A DNA stretch of 64,000 bases. It comes from Primulina eburnea. Taxonomy: Eukaryota > Streptophyta > Magnoliopsida > Lamiales > Gesneriaceae. Both the position numbers and the translations under genes were made by a program. Shown piece by piece: positions 47,996-59,820 of this stretch (its first letter is position 1; each line of letters starts with the position of its first letter). A model generated the notes under the pieces. The model did no database searches. It saw nothing but the letters and a program-made list of their open reading frames with translations, and was not told where the DNA came from. The DNA is taken from contig NC_133108.1 in the NCBI RefSeq assembly GCF_022965805.1, positions 37,459,551-37,523,550 on the forward strand, read 5' to 3'.

Positions 47996-48847
47996 ATATG
48001 TTTAATATTTTCAATCAAAAAATTATTTTTACTCCAGTTTCGAGAATTTTGAAAAAATGTATATAATATTTTCCGTACATATAAAATAAAATAACATATA
48101 AGACAGGAAAAATGAACATATGAGGTGACATTTAGGGTAAGAACACTTGCATCTTTTGTTTATTTATTTATTTCTAAATTAAATTTCAAACATCTAGTCA
48201 ATATTTAATTAACTATATATTTTAAAAATTAATAAAATCATGACCAAAATAAAATTTGAATTGAATGTAACCCTTTTCCCTTTCGTCTGAGTTGAAAACT
48301 TTCAACTGGGCTTGATTACAAAGCCCATATATGTGTAGTCCGAAGACTAGATGATTTTGGAGGCCCAAAATACGTAATCGGCCTTGGAAACTTGGGCCTT
48401 TGATGGGTCTCAATATTTTTAAAAAATAGACCAACTTCAGCAACAACAATATATTATGAATAATGCTAAATGTACGACGATATTCACAAGTATTATATCG
48501 TGTGATTTTTCATTAAATTTATCATAAGATTTTGATTTAAAAAATTTGAAATTGAATTATTTTGTTATAAGAATTATGGTATAAATTTGGTTGTATATAT
48601 AACTTTACTTATAGATTATCTGCTACCAAAATTTTGAATTTGAGATGAAATATTGAATTTGTCACAAATTTAACAAACCCTCCCCTAAGTCATAAATAAA
48701 TCACAATTCGTAAGCATTAATGTTTACAACTATCGGTATAATCTCTATATTCTATACTATATTATTGAGGATAAGGAGCTTATAGTAAAAACTTTGAAAT
48801 CATGATATGTTCGCATGTCAAAGGACACAATTATATTAATAAAAAAG

Positions 48848-49030
48848 TAGATGTTTTGTGAGACAATCTCACGAATTTTTATCTGTAGGACTAGTTAATC
48901 CTACCGATATTCAAAATAAAAAATAATACTCTTAGCATAAGAAGTAATACTTTTTTCCCAAAGACCCAAATAAGAGATCTGTATCAAAAAATACGATTTG
49001 TGAGACCGACTCACATAAATTTTTGTCTTA
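48848..49030 (-). repeat. Palindromic MITE copy (diverged)
   Basis: Both arms recognisable ('gtgagacaatctcacgaatt', 'tgtgagaccgactcacataa'). Confidence 0.6.
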
Positions 49031-49381
49031 ATAAAATTGAGATTATGCAGATATTATGAAGTTAAAAAGATGCATATATTGATCAATAAACTAATAATTT
49101 ACTATTTAGTGAATATACGCATAATCAACTTGTAATGTGTGTAATTTTGTTGACTTTAACCAACCAAATATGAAGTAGTCTATTAACGTTTTAGGAATGT
49201 ATAAAAATTAATGAACCAACCAAATTGATGATGCTATAAAAAATCACATTGTTTGACAATTTCAATAGCATAATAAAATATTATGGACAAAACATTTCAA
49301 GAAAACGAATTATTTTAAAATCGTGATGAAGGTATCTTCCGATCATATGATGAATAAAAAACATTTTTAGTGATTAATATC

Positions 49382-49649
49382 AACTCGTAGAAAACATTGT
49401 TCAAAAAAGTACAAATGAAATATATTGAATTCAGAATTTAGGAAAAAATATATATGAATTTTCATAAACTCTACATTATATCAATGTGTTCAATTTGTTC
49501 CATCACACCAAATCTAACTCGTAGAAAACATTGTTCAAAAAAGTACAAATGAAATATATTGAATTCAGAATTTAGGAAAAAATATATATGAATTTTCATA
49601 AACTCTACATTATATCAATGTGTTCAATTTGTTCCATCACACCAAATCT
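49382..49649. repeat. 134-bp tandem duplication, identical copies
   Basis: Units 49382-49515 and 49516-49649 start 'aactcgtagaaaacattg' and end 'cacaccaaatct'. No difference seen on reading, so the event is recent or an assembly artefact. Confidence 0.9.
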
Positions 49650-49837
49650 TTATATATCGTGCTTCTCTATGTGCCCACCATTAAGATGACACTTATATAT
49701 TAAACACGATTAAATATATCAAAATTATATATTTACTAGATGAGTATCACTTCAGTGATAGATATAAAAATTAGTATGGTCAGTAGATAACATATCAAAA
49801 TTATATATATAATTCAAAGTTTATAATAAATAATAAG

Positions 49838-50050
49838 GCAAAAACTTGGGTGAGACGGTCTCACAGATCGTATTTTGTGAGACGGATCTCTTATTTGAGT
49901 TATCCATGAAAAAATATTACTTTTTATTGTTAATATCGGTTATCCATGAAAAAGTATTACCTTTTATGCTAAGAGTATTATTTTTTATTTTTAATATCTG
50001 TAGGATTGATCTGTCTCACAGATAAAGATTCGTGAGACCGTCACGTACTC
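49838..50050 (+). repeat. Palindromic MITE with internal duplication
   Basis: Longer than other copies because a central block ('ttatccatgaaaaa.tatta') is repeated. Confidence 0.7.
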
Positions 50051-50462
50051 AAATAATAATTGATGGTAGAAACTAGAAAGATGAATTATTAAATTTTAAA
50101 GGGGAAATTGTTGTTCAGTACCCAAAGCCCCACCATCTTTCTTTTTACTCCCCATTTCCCAAAATATCCTTAATTTTTTATTTTAAATAATTGATTTTTT
50201 CTTTTTAAATAATGGCCCACCATGCTTCCGTAAAATAAAATAAAATCTTATACATCTTCGACCGGAGTACCACCGGGTTATATCCACCATATTTTACAGA
50301 CTGCTCCTCACAGCCCAACCACGCGATCGCAACCGATGGTTACAGACGCAGACTCCTTCAGCAGCACTTGGCACAACTCTATTTCGTTTCCTACCTTAGA
50401 GTGTACATTATAAAATAAATATTTGAAAATAATACATGAGAGGGGCTAGAGCACAGATCTCT

Positions 50463-50490
50463 TTTATTCAAACACAAACATTTATTTATT
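50463..50490 (-). promoter_or_regulatory. Viral-type polyadenylation signals
   Basis: Minus-strand AATAAA at 50468-50463 and again within 50490-50481, about 150-180 bases downstream of the TATA box. Close spacing of promoter and poly(A) signal is typical of caulimovirid pregenomic RNA. Confidence 0.5.
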
Positions 50491-50641
50491 ACATAGTAAC
50501 CTCCTGTAGAGAAGGAGAAATTTGTTTAGCTACTAATAGTAGCTGAACTCTCCGCACACATAAATTTGAAAGAGAAAATATTACAAATGGTTTGAAGAAA
50601 ATGAAGAGGTTGATCGATGCCTTCATCTTCCTTCTGCTTCC

Positions 50642-50650
50642 TTATTTATA
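50642..50650 (-). promoter_or_regulatory. Pregenomic RNA promoter TATA box
   Basis: Minus-strand 'tataaataagg' preceded by 'agaagcctt', the usual caulimovirid style. It lies downstream of the fourth ORF, as expected from linearisation of a circular genome. Confidence 0.55.
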
Positions 50651-51168
50651 GAAGGCTTCTTCGGATATGAAACTCGGACTTCAAATCTTGATAAGCCTTT
50701 ACAGCTTGCATATGGACCATGTAGTGGTTGAGTGATCCCTTTTTGACTTGTCTTCTTCTAGATTATTAGTTTAGAAATTAGCTTCTCATCTTCTTTTATT
50801 TCTTTGAGAAACCAGTGTCGATGAGTATGTAGGAGATCTGCGGTGATCTGATCTCCTTTCTCCTAAAAACGCTGAGCCAGCCATTTAAGAGCCTCAGCTT
50901 ATTTTCTCTTATAACTGATTATCTTTTTCAAACTTTTAGATATAGCCTGATACATCTTCAAGTTTTGTTTGGGTGTATTTTACTGGTTCCATTCGTTCTT
51001 ATTTATAGATAAAATTTCGGGACCAGTTGTCTTGCTTTTATTCATTGGATTCCCTTTTTTAAATTAGGTATTCAATGTTCCTTGTCATTTTCCACCTATT
51101 ATTGGTGGTCCTTGAATTCCACTCACATAATTTTTCACATGGTGGTCCTTCTTTTCTTGGTGGGATGC

Positions 51169-52460
51169 TCACATGTTCCTTTTAACTTTGTCGAGGAATC
51201 TTTGGCTTTTGGTGTCCTCGAGGAAAACGTGAATGTGGTCCATCCTCACTTGTGCTTGTGTCGGTAAAGTGTTTCGATCAGATCTCGGTTCGAATCCTTT
51301 ACCGAATTCAGGTTCCTTCTGGTTTCGGCATTCAAGGCAGATGTTTTCTGACCATCTTCCTATGTGTGCCATGTTACAGAATTTTCGGCGAGTTTCTTTA
51401 CTGGCCGGCAGCTTGCTGTTCCACAAAAGGTTTCTCTTTTTCTCGAATAAATCTTCTGCAAAACTTGTTGTTTTTCCTGTCATGGTATTTAACAGGAATG
51501 ATCCGTTCACTGAATGATTATAAAATTTGAACGGAAACTCGACTCCATCTCAGGGAGACAGACCCATAAACCCCAAGCTCTTCTGGTAGAAATATCATCT
51601 TCAGTAATTGAAGCAACCAGGGGTGTTTCTTCTGTTGGAGGATCCTTGATAAATTTTTGAATATTTGAATATGGCCTCCTTAACTTGATGAAATGAAAGG
51701 CTTCGTGAGAACCTTTTTCTGCCGGTTCTGGTGCTGCACTGAAAAAATATAGCTCCAAAACATCTCCTCTGGACAAATAATCATTATTCACCCAAGTCTC
51801 GTGAACAGCTTCCTGGATCCACTTTGGTAAACCTGAGATTTCCGGAAAGCTGGGTGATGTAGTATAAATTGAGGCGAGAGCCCCGAATTCATACCAAGCT
51901 TTGACCTCCTTAGGATAGGAATTAGGTTTCATCCATACCCTAGGATATTTCCCTGAAACATCAACCCTATTGGTGGCTGGGTTAATACCAATTCTTGTTT
52001 TTAATTTCTCCCAATTCTGTAGGTAAACCTGAAATGGAGAAATTGTAACTTCATTAATAGCAACCTTAGATTTGCCTTTGTCGATACGAGGCCTAAGGTT
52101 AATCTCTCCCTCTTCAATCCCCGAGGTGAAGGGTTGACTTGAAGACTCAAGATAAGGATCAGGAGTCTCAATTTTTGTTTCAGCCGACTCATCTGGTGAT
52201 GATCCCGACTTAACACTTGTGCAAGGGGTATTTGATTCCCCCGCTACAGGTATAGAGTCCTGTACTCGAAAAATCTCAATTTGGGAAACCAATGGCTTCT
52301 TAATGCCTTGGAGGATAGGCCTTTGAATTACATACCATAACTGAGTATATGCCTGTAAACAACCTGTGATTCGATCAGAGACAATTCTCTTATCAGCTTG
52401 TTGTAGCCTTCCCGCAACTTCTGCGTTAACAGCCAACTTGTTGAACTCGGTTGGAAGCAT
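51169..52460 (-). pseudogene. Viral ORF in transactivator/viroplasmin position (frameshifted)
   Basis: Reads from 52460 to a stop at 51507. The adjacent frame continues from 51510 to 51169, so one frameshift near 51515 splits it. It begins 50 bases after the RNase H stop. The product is acidic and Ser/Pro-rich in the middle and has a C-terminal 'CLECRN' cysteine pair. By position it corresponds to the last ORF of cavemo- and solendoviruses (translation transactivator and inclusion-body protein). I see no decisive motif, so the name rests on synteny. Confidence 0.65.
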
Positions 52461-52510
52461 TTCAAGGTGTTCCCCTTAAATGCCTCTGTATCTTGATAAT
52501 AGCATCAATG

Positions 52511-54726
52511 TCAATGCTGTCCATCTCTTGTCAAAAAATTTGCAAGAATATTTTCATGAGATTTTATTATTATAATATCAAAAATATAACTTTGATATAA
52601 TGCTTGCCATCTTAATAATCTGTCTTTCTCAGGTTTAGATTCAATTCTATTCCTTAAGAAAGCTTTCAACTGTGTATTATCAACTTTCAAAGTAAATTTC
52701 TTTGCAAGTAAAAATAATGGCCATTTTTCAAAAGCCCTTTTTACTGCATAAAATTCTTTCTCGTTGATATGCCATCTGATGGCTTCTGCATCTGAGAATA
52801 ACCCACTACAATATCTGCATGGTTGTTCTCCATCTGGTGTGAGCTTAGTAAGAACTGCTGCCCACCAATGATCACTTGCATCGGTATATAATACCAGATC
52901 ATCTTCGTCTTGCGGAATAGACATTTTTGGAAGATTTTTACAAACCTTCTTTAAATGGATAAGTCCTTCTGTGTGTTCTTTTGTCCATATAAATCTTGAA
53001 TCTTTTTTCAATAATGGACTGAACACCTTCCTGTATTTTGCTAGGTTTTTGATAAACATCCCAGCAAAATTGACAACTCCTAAAAAACTTTGAAGTTGTT
53101 TCTTGTCTTTGAGACTTTCTGGAAAATTCTGCACCTTTTCAACTATGTGATCTTGCAGAATTATTCATGACTCATCGATTTCAATTCCGAGGAATTCAAT
53201 CTTTCTTGTTGCAATGACTGCTTTCTTTTTAGATAAAATCAGTCATTTTTTTTGCAAACATTAGAGAAAATCTCCAAATGCTTAACATGTTCATTCATAT
53301 CTTTGGATGATATTAAAACATCGCCAATGTAAACAAACATAAACTTAAAATAATCTTTAAAAAGATTATCCATCTTTCTTTGAAATATCTGGGGTGAATT
53401 AGCCAATCCCATTAGTAATACTTCCAAATATAATGTCCTTGAGGTGTGGAGAAAGCTGTGAATTTCTTGCTTCCTTCCTCCATCTGAATCTGATAAAATC
53501 CGGACTTACAATCAAATTTAGAGAATATCTTGGCATTGCATATGCAACTAATTAGATGTTCTCTGCTTGGTATAAAATATCCATCAAACTCCAGAATCTT
53601 ATTAATTTCTTGATAATTAATAACTAATCTGGGTTTACCTCGTTTAATCTCACCATGATTTCTTACCAGAAGACCTGGACTGCTATATGGTGACATACCT
53701 GCTTTGATCAAACCAAGATCCAAATGTTCCTTGATTATAATCTGCATATCCCTTTGATCAATGATGTTCATTGGGATGGGTTTGCAACGGACAAATTCAT
53801 ACTCTTTGCCTTCCTTGATCTTAAGACAAGCTCTGAGTTGATTTCTGTCCCACCATGCCAAGGGATCCTCATTATAATTTTCTCTGATCCTCTTCTTGAT
53901 ATCTTCCAATGATACCTTAGCTTCAAACTCTACTTCATTTGTATGTAGAGTTATCTTAAGACATTCTATATCTTCTGGTTGGAGTTCTTTATCAGCTTTC
54001 AACTGGAGCATTGTTTCTCCAAACCGTCTTGAATCCTTCATTTTTGGGTTCAGAAGTTTTCCTGAATCACCACACTTGCTGCGAAACTGGATTGGCAATT
54101 TTCGGTAAAATGCCTCTCGTAGTCTCTGGACTATGATTTTGTGATCACAGGGTGTTGTGAACACTAATCGTCTAGTCTCATTTTCTTGAGTATATGATTA
54201 AACATTTGTAGGAAATTATTTCCTAACAATATGTCAGCTCCTGTATCATGAAAATAAATTGGTGGTGTCTTTACCTTGTACTAAGGTGTTTGTCCAGCAC
54301 CGCCAATCATAATTTCAGTCATCTTAATCCCTTTACATAATATTAAGATTTTTCTGGAAAAATCTCTTCCAGCAATCTTTGATAGTTCTTCTTCCAAATT
54401 ATTTGGAAAAACTCCTCATTTTGCTGTACATATTCCAGCACCTGAATCAATATATGCAGCAAAGTATTCTGCCTTATATTGTTCATACAACATTCCTACT
54501 GGAATGTATATGAAGAATGGACTACTGGTAATTGGATTTTCCACATTTTATCATCTGCCATAAAATCCATTCCATACTCTAGACGTTGCCAAGGTTTATG
54601 TTCCTCAAGAAATTCTAGTCCAAGAATCAGTCGATCTGATTCTTTCCCTGTAATTCCTTGAATGTGAACATCCAATTCTCCGATATTAATCAGTCCTTGG
54701 TAAGTTCCTATCATCGGTTGTTCCAA
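52511..54726 (-). pseudogene. Viral pol: protease, reverse transcriptase, RNase H (inactivated)
   Basis: Protease motif DSG lies near 54450-54440, followed by in-frame stops near 54418 and 54282. The RT region (54164 to about 53239) is interrupted by a frameshift near 53425. Its polymerase motif reads Y-I-G-D where the family has an Asp at the third position, so the catalytic pair is lost. RNase H (53134-52511) keeps 'YTDAS', 'NEKEFYAV' and 'VDNTQL' but has Asn in place of the last acidic residue ('ANFLTR'). It would have copied pregenomic RNA into DNA in the cytoplasm; this copy cannot. Confidence 0.88.
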
Positions 54727-55008
54727 TAGTATATTGAATTACAAGAAAATTGATTCATTTGTTTTGTAATATCAAATACTATTTCTACTTCCTTCCAGCC
54801 TTCTGGACATCTAAGTTTTCCCATTGTAGAAAAACTTTTTGGCTCCTGTTGGGTTTCTATGATCAGACGTTTTTCTCCACCTGTAACTTGTTATTCTATC
54901 TCCCTGAAAAGATAGTCTTCTTGATTCCAATCTAAGACTTTGATTCCTTGGTAGAATCGGTTTGTCTTGTATTTAGATATCTGTTTCCTGTATTAATGGA
55001 AACTCTAC

Positions 55009-55729
55009 TCATTCTGGATAAACTGCCTGAGCAACTTTTCCGAATATTTCAGGGATTTCAATAAACTCATTTCTAATAAACAGTTCAGAATGATGTGTAT
55101 TAGATAGAGCACATGAAATTTGATAGGTAATAGAATATGGCCTATTACCTTCTTTCATCAACCTTTTTTCCTTGAAGTTCTGATTCAATGTCAAGGCTCG
55201 GCTGAATCTCGATCGGCCAGGTTGTAGGCTATCCTTGGATAGATTACTACTATAATCTTTCCTGCACAGAGATTTCTGAGATGGTTCCCAGTACTGAATC
55301 TTGTAGATTACCCATTCTTTTATCGCATATAGCAATATCAATTGGTAAATCTATTCCTTCTTTGAAAGTAGCCTTTATCATAATTTGAATTGCTCCGATA
55401 TGATTCCAGGACATGGTCCTTGCTACTTCAATCTTGAGTTTTTGTAATTCTTCCTTAAAATCTTCGGAAGTAATTAACTGTATCTCCATTCTATTTCCTG
55501 TAAGTTCAATCGGGATTGCCATTTCCCTTCTAGAAACTTTATAGATTAAATGATGCTTTCTGTTTCTTAGGCCAAGACTTCCTAAGAACTTTTCTACCTG
55601 TCCTGCAGAGAAACCTTGATATCTCTGTAGACTCGGATTTTCTCTCATAATTCTTTGAACCATGTTATGAGATATTGTAGTTTGGCTGAAAAATCCAGAC
55701 AAATCTTCATGTGTTTCGTGTCGAAACAC
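55009..55729 (-). pseudogene. Viral movement protein (30K-like), frameshifted
   Basis: The 159-codon frame 55729-55250 contains the conserved core, with a strongly basic/hydrophobic alternation and a 'GNRMEIQL' block, an Asp-containing 'DLPIDIAICD' and 'LGTI'. The rest continues in another frame from about 55260 to 55009. Such proteins enlarge plasmodesmata for cell-to-cell spread. Placement directly after the coat finger supports a fused coat-movement polyprotein. Confidence 0.75.
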
Positions 55730-55739
55730 CTCGTCTTCA

Positions 55740-56206
55740 GTCAGATTCCGATTCTGTCCAATCAGATCCTTCCTGACTTAAGACTTCTTCTTCTTCATAT
55801 ATACTTTCATCTGAGGCGATATCCTCTAATCGGTATACTTGAATAAGATCTTGGTAATAAACTGCATCTTCAATATCCGGGGTAGGATCAAAGCGTTTAA
55901 TACCCTTTTTTTCATTTTCTGGACAATTGGTCGAGATATGACCTCTTGCTCCACATGTCCAGCAACTATAGTCCTTGAAACTTTCATTGGCTCGAGTATG
56001 AGCTCTTCTGAAAGTTTTCTTTGTAGGTGTTCTTCCTGTGCTTCGAGATGAACTCGATGCTTGGGATGATATCCTACTTCTTGATGGTCCGCTTCTTTGT
56101 CCAGATTTGTAAGATCTGGCTTTCTGTCTAAACCATACTGTTCTTGGTTTCCAAGAACTTCTTCCACTTCGAGCATAAGGATGAGTCCTGAAACTTTTCT
56201 TCTTAT
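55740..56206 (-). pseudogene. Viral coat protein, C-terminal part with CCHC finger
   Basis: A basic Arg/Lys/Ser-rich stretch is followed by CWTCGARGHISTNC (CX2CX4HX4C, about 55964-55923), then an acidic tail ('SIYEEEEVLSQEGSDW'). A basic region plus zinc finger plus acidic tail is the standard C-terminus of caulimovirid coat proteins. The upstream coat part lies at 58273-59000 beyond the solo LTR; the frames on the two sides are compatible once one copy of the 5-bp duplication is discounted. Confidence 0.8.
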
Positions 56207-56211
56207 ACTTC

Positions 56212-58267
56212 TGTTAGAGTAGGTGCACGTCGAGCCAAGTGTTGGCCGAGTGTTCACAATGAAACTCTATGTATAAACGATCTTTATTTTAATAATATTT
56301 GAATTTATTCTTTTGGCACTTCTTTATCTGTATACCCATGCTAGTTGCATAGATAAAGCCCTTGAATATACAAATAGTAGAAAGAATATGAGATGCTCAT
56401 ATAATAAGTATCATGAAATTCATATTTGTAATACTGTATATTCTAAACGGTTCCTAGTCAATTCAGCCGCCACTAAGAAGGATATAGGCCGCTAGAGCTC
56501 GAGACTAGTATCTGCGATGTGAGTATCATATTTCATTGGTAGGGGACATTGTGATGTCTGAGCATGCAGATAGGTGCTCCTGGTAGAGTGCACTGAACAA
56601 CCCTCTATAAAGGACTTTCCAAGTGGTTCTCACTTATCGAGTGGAAACGTCCTAGTTTAAGGTTGTACACCATTAGTCCTTATGACCCGGGACAACATTG
56701 AGACTCTATATGCTAGCGTTTCAATTTGACTTGTTTACCGACTCTCATGGGTCATCAGGTGGCAAGGTTGGGTGTTATGTTGAAACATTTAGGAGTCGAT
56801 GCATTGTAGTCGGGGATTCACAGCTTACCTACGGGTATGGATATCCTATGTGTATTCATGTATATGTAGTTTGAAATCTCTTATCAGAGTATGGTGGTAA
56901 TTATGAAAGGGGTTTCATAGATTACACCATCGATGCAACTACAACATGACACATAGTATCGATTCATTGACAACTCTCGATAAACCAATGGTTGTCGAAT
57001 CGATCGGGATATATGAGTTGAAGGGACCGTACTGTACGCTAACCATAATTGAATGGTTCTTGCAGACACTATCATTTGATATCTAGGGAATCATGTAAGC
57101 GATGCTGCTAGGCGTTTAACATGATTGGTTGGGTACCATCAGACTTGAGTTCTGACTGTTCTTATTATCAAGGAGTTGATAAATAAGAATGGAGCAATTG
57201 AGGTATGCTCATATAAGGACATGTTTAGTCCGAATCACATGGAGATGTGAACCCACGGCTAGTTGTATCAGTGAACCATTGAGGGCCACACAAGTACTTG
57301 CTTTCTAGATCCCGTTGAGAAGTAAAATAGTTCAATGTGTTGAACGTCTTATAAATGAGTTTATAAGCGTAAAGAAAAATAGAAGTATGACTTCTATGAG
57401 AGAAATGTAAATTTTAATTTATGAATGTGTTCCTAAATTAAAAGTTGGCCAAGTGAATAATGTATTTGAAAACTTGTGATTTTCATAAACATTATTATGG
57501 ACTAAATTAAATTAATTCAAGTATTGAATTAATTAAACACTAGTGGACCTAATAGAGTCCAAATAATTAAATTAATTCAAGTGTTGAATTAATTAAATTA
57601 TATTGAGTCTTGTAGAGCTCAATTTAAATTAATTATTTAACTAGTGGGACATGAGTAAATTCAAGTAATATTTAATTAGTCTCAAATATGTCTGAGATAT
57701 TAAATTTAGTCCATGATTTTTTAATTTGTTAAAAAACCATATAATATATGCATGCATCGGAGGTGAAGGGTTGGAGACAACTTCTTGTGTCTCCAAGGCT
57801 AGGCATGCAAAAGTTGGTCTCTACTTTATTCACAAACCAAGAGACAACTCATTCACTCCTCCCACACACAAGACTTGGCCGAAAAATTGCTCTCAAATCT
57901 CTCTCAAAAATTTTCTTCTTTTCTTCTTCAAGTGTTGAGGAAGAAATAATCTTCTCCTTGAAAAATCTTCTTGTTTTTCTAGTGCAAAACAAGAAGGGAT
58001 TTACCTTGCAAGTGGTGGGCCTAATTTTTTAAGGAATGAGAGCTTGTAGACTTGTCATCCATACAAGAACTTTGTTGTATAACAACAAAGTTTGAGCCAC
58101 AATCAATCTTTTAAGGTTGATAGGTATATCTCTCAAACACCCTATGTATGACATGTGTTTGTTTTTGTATTTGCTACACAAAAGGGAGGTGGCCGAAATT
58201 TCTTCGTGAAAAATAAAAATTTTAAACTTCCGTTGCGCTTCCGGTCACCGTAACCGATCCCATTTCA
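56212..58267 (+). repeat. 2.06-kb solo LTR inserted in the viral coat gene
   Basis: The ends are TGTTAGAGTAGG and CCGATCCCATTTCA (TG...CA). The 5-bp duplication acttc flanks it exactly (56207-56211 and 58268-58272). The first and last few hundred bases are not similar to each other, so this is one LTR, not an element with two. No retroelement protein is encoded. Orientation is taken as plus from the 3'-terminal 'aacttccgttgcg...gatcc' style of long copia LTRs; this is weak. Long conserved non-coding text of this kind recurs in many plant genomes. Confidence 0.8.
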
Positions 58268-58272
58268 ACTTC

Positions 58273-58981
58273 TGCGGTTTGCTTCCAATAATAGTTGGAA
58301 GATCATTTTCCTTACAACACAAAGGTGTCCTTTTGTTGATATCCTTTAAACGTTTGTAATTCTTTTGTAATGATGCCATGTGACACCATTCTGCCAACTT
58401 TCCTTTAAGGAAAGAGGCTCTTCTTGCCAACGTATCTGGATTACCAGGTACGTATTCCCTTATGAGCATTTCTCTCCAAGGGCTTGACATTTTTACGAAG
58501 AAAAGCTGCATAGCTATATCTTCTTCGACTCTTGAATTCCATATATATTTAGTGAATAACATCATATATTCATCCACCAAACATATATCATGTAATTCCA
58601 GACTATACAGAGCTTGAGTATATTTCTTCTTCTTCTCTGTATCTTGACTATTGAAATAGTCTACTCCTATAAAGTGTGCTTTAAATAGGGTAGCCATTTT
58701 CCCAGCGATCTCACTAAGAGATTCACCAGCTAGGACTGACTCCTTCATGTCAAATGAGGTCATGTCCCAAGCAATTTTCACTGATCCCATAAGACTCATT
58801 TCCAAAAGTTTAATGAATCTTCTTTGTTGAGATCGAGTGTTCCTGCTGCAATTCTCATAGCAGATGTCCAATCATCTATGAGATTTTCTCTGTTTTTGAA
58901 GTCTAATACATTAAGGCTAAGCATAACCCCGCAAGGATGTATAGGCTCCAAAATAATTTTCCCATAAGGTGTTTGGTGCAA
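58273..58981 (-). pseudogene. Viral coat protein, N-terminal/core part
   Basis: Two overlapping frames (58981-58796 and the frame ending at the solo LTR) are separated by a frameshift near 58800. Blocks include 'NRENLIDDWTSAM', 'YTQALYSLELHDICLVDEYM' and 'SLQKNYKRLKDINKRTPL', the last matching the region just before the basic stretch of cavemo/solendovirus coat proteins. It would form the capsid shell. Interrupted by the frameshift and by the solo LTR. Confidence 0.75.
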
Positions 58982-59209
58982 ATGAATTTGATTTCTCCTT
59001 ACCTTGTTCCCGCTGGGTGTGATCCTCCACCAGTTTGGAAATCAGATTGAGATTCTCTCATGTTCACATTCTGAGATCCCACACTTTCCCTTGGTAGTTC
59101 TTGAGAAGATGACCATGTTATAGCAGGGGGTGTTTCACCCACTGATGTTTCATCTTTAGATCTACTACTTTGAGATTTGCGAATTGCATTATCTTTTCTG
59201 AAGTTGTCA

Positions 59210-59581
59210 TCAGATTAATTTCTTTTCTGAGACAGACTTAATTAGATTGATCATCTTTTCTTCTTCAGTCAAAGGCTTTGACACCACTTTGGCCTTCCCT
59301 TGTTGATGTAACAAAGGTTCGGTACCAAATGATGGTGGTAACCATCCTCCTGAAGTTCTTCTACTAGAACCTGAATTTTGTCCTAGTTTCTGAATTCTTG
59401 TTTGAATGTCCTTCAAGGTTACAAGAATTTCTTCTTGTTTCTCTAGGACTTTCTCAACTCGTTGAGGTACATAATATAGCAGATTGCCATAACTTTGTAC
59501 CATTTTCTGGGTCTCTCTAAGATCTGAAGAGAGCTTAGAGGAATCAGGTATTATCTCCAGAAACTTATTGTTCTGAATCAT
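59210..59581 (-). CDS. Viral first ORF, virion-associated-protein-like
   Basis: 123 codons, open. The N-terminal half is a likely coiled coil ('LRETQKMVQSYGNLLYYVPQ', then 'VEKVLEKQEEILVTLKDI'). A Gly/Ser/Pro-rich stretch and a basic C-terminal patch follow. Small coiled-coil, nucleic-acid-binding ORFs precede the coat protein in several caulimovirids. It is the least damaged viral ORF. Assignment rests on position, size and coiled coil. Confidence 0.55.
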   Translation of the reverse strand: MIQNNKFLEIIPDSSKLSSDLRETQKMVQSYGNLLYYVPQRVEKVLEKQEEILVTLKDIQTRIQKLGQNSGSSRRTSGGWLPPSFGTEPLLHQQGKAKVVSKPLTEEEKMINLIKSVSEKKLI

Positions 59582-59792
59582 AAATTTACATGAGGGTGCT
59601 GTAGCTTCCCTTTCTGTTTCTGATATCTAACAATAGTTAGATACACTTGTTTATATTCCAAAATTTTGGAATATTCCTTGTAAATTAATTTTCTCGAACC
59701 GTAGTTCGGATTCATAATTTTTTCAAAATTCTCCTTCTTACACAATTAGTTACTAGTAATAATAAATTTGTGTTTGAAATAAATCAACCTAA

Positions 59793-59805
59793 GGCTCTGA
59801 TACCA
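59793..59805 (-). other. Viral primer-binding site (initiator tRNA-Met)
   Basis: Minus-strand TGGTATCAGAGCC, an exact match to the caulimovirid minus-strand primer site, about 210 bases before the first ORF. Confidence 0.8.
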
Positions 59806-59820
59806 ATTTGAAAAACGCGG

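Larger units (their letters stand above)
48001..50400. other. Intergenic with MITEs and a 134-bp duplication
   Basis: No gene recognised. It holds palindromic MITEs (48848-49030 and 49838-50050) and an exact tandem duplication (49382-49649). Confidence 0.5.
50400..59820 (-). mobile_element. Endogenous pararetrovirus (Caulimoviridae, cavemovirus/solendovirus-like)
   Basis: Minus-strand order: initiator-Met primer site, small coiled-coil ORF, coat protein with CCHC finger, movement protein, protease, RT, RNase H, a fourth ORF in the transactivator position, then a promoter with TATA and AATAAA signals. Coat protein before movement protein, separate from pol, is the arrangement of cavemoviruses and solendoviruses and unlike badnaviruses, petuviruses or caulimoviruses. 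All major ORFs carry frameshifts or stops and key enzyme residues are changed. There is no LTR pair, as expected for this family. A solo LTR interrupts the coat region. Edges are approximate. Confidence 0.85.

Noticed and set aside
55826..56257. 143-codon minus-strand frame as a distinct gene
   Set aside because: It is an alternative frame of the viral coat C-terminus; the CCHC finger is in a neighbouring frame.
56313..58032. Short frames inside the 2-kb interval
   Set aside because: They lie in a solo LTR and show no recognisable domain.
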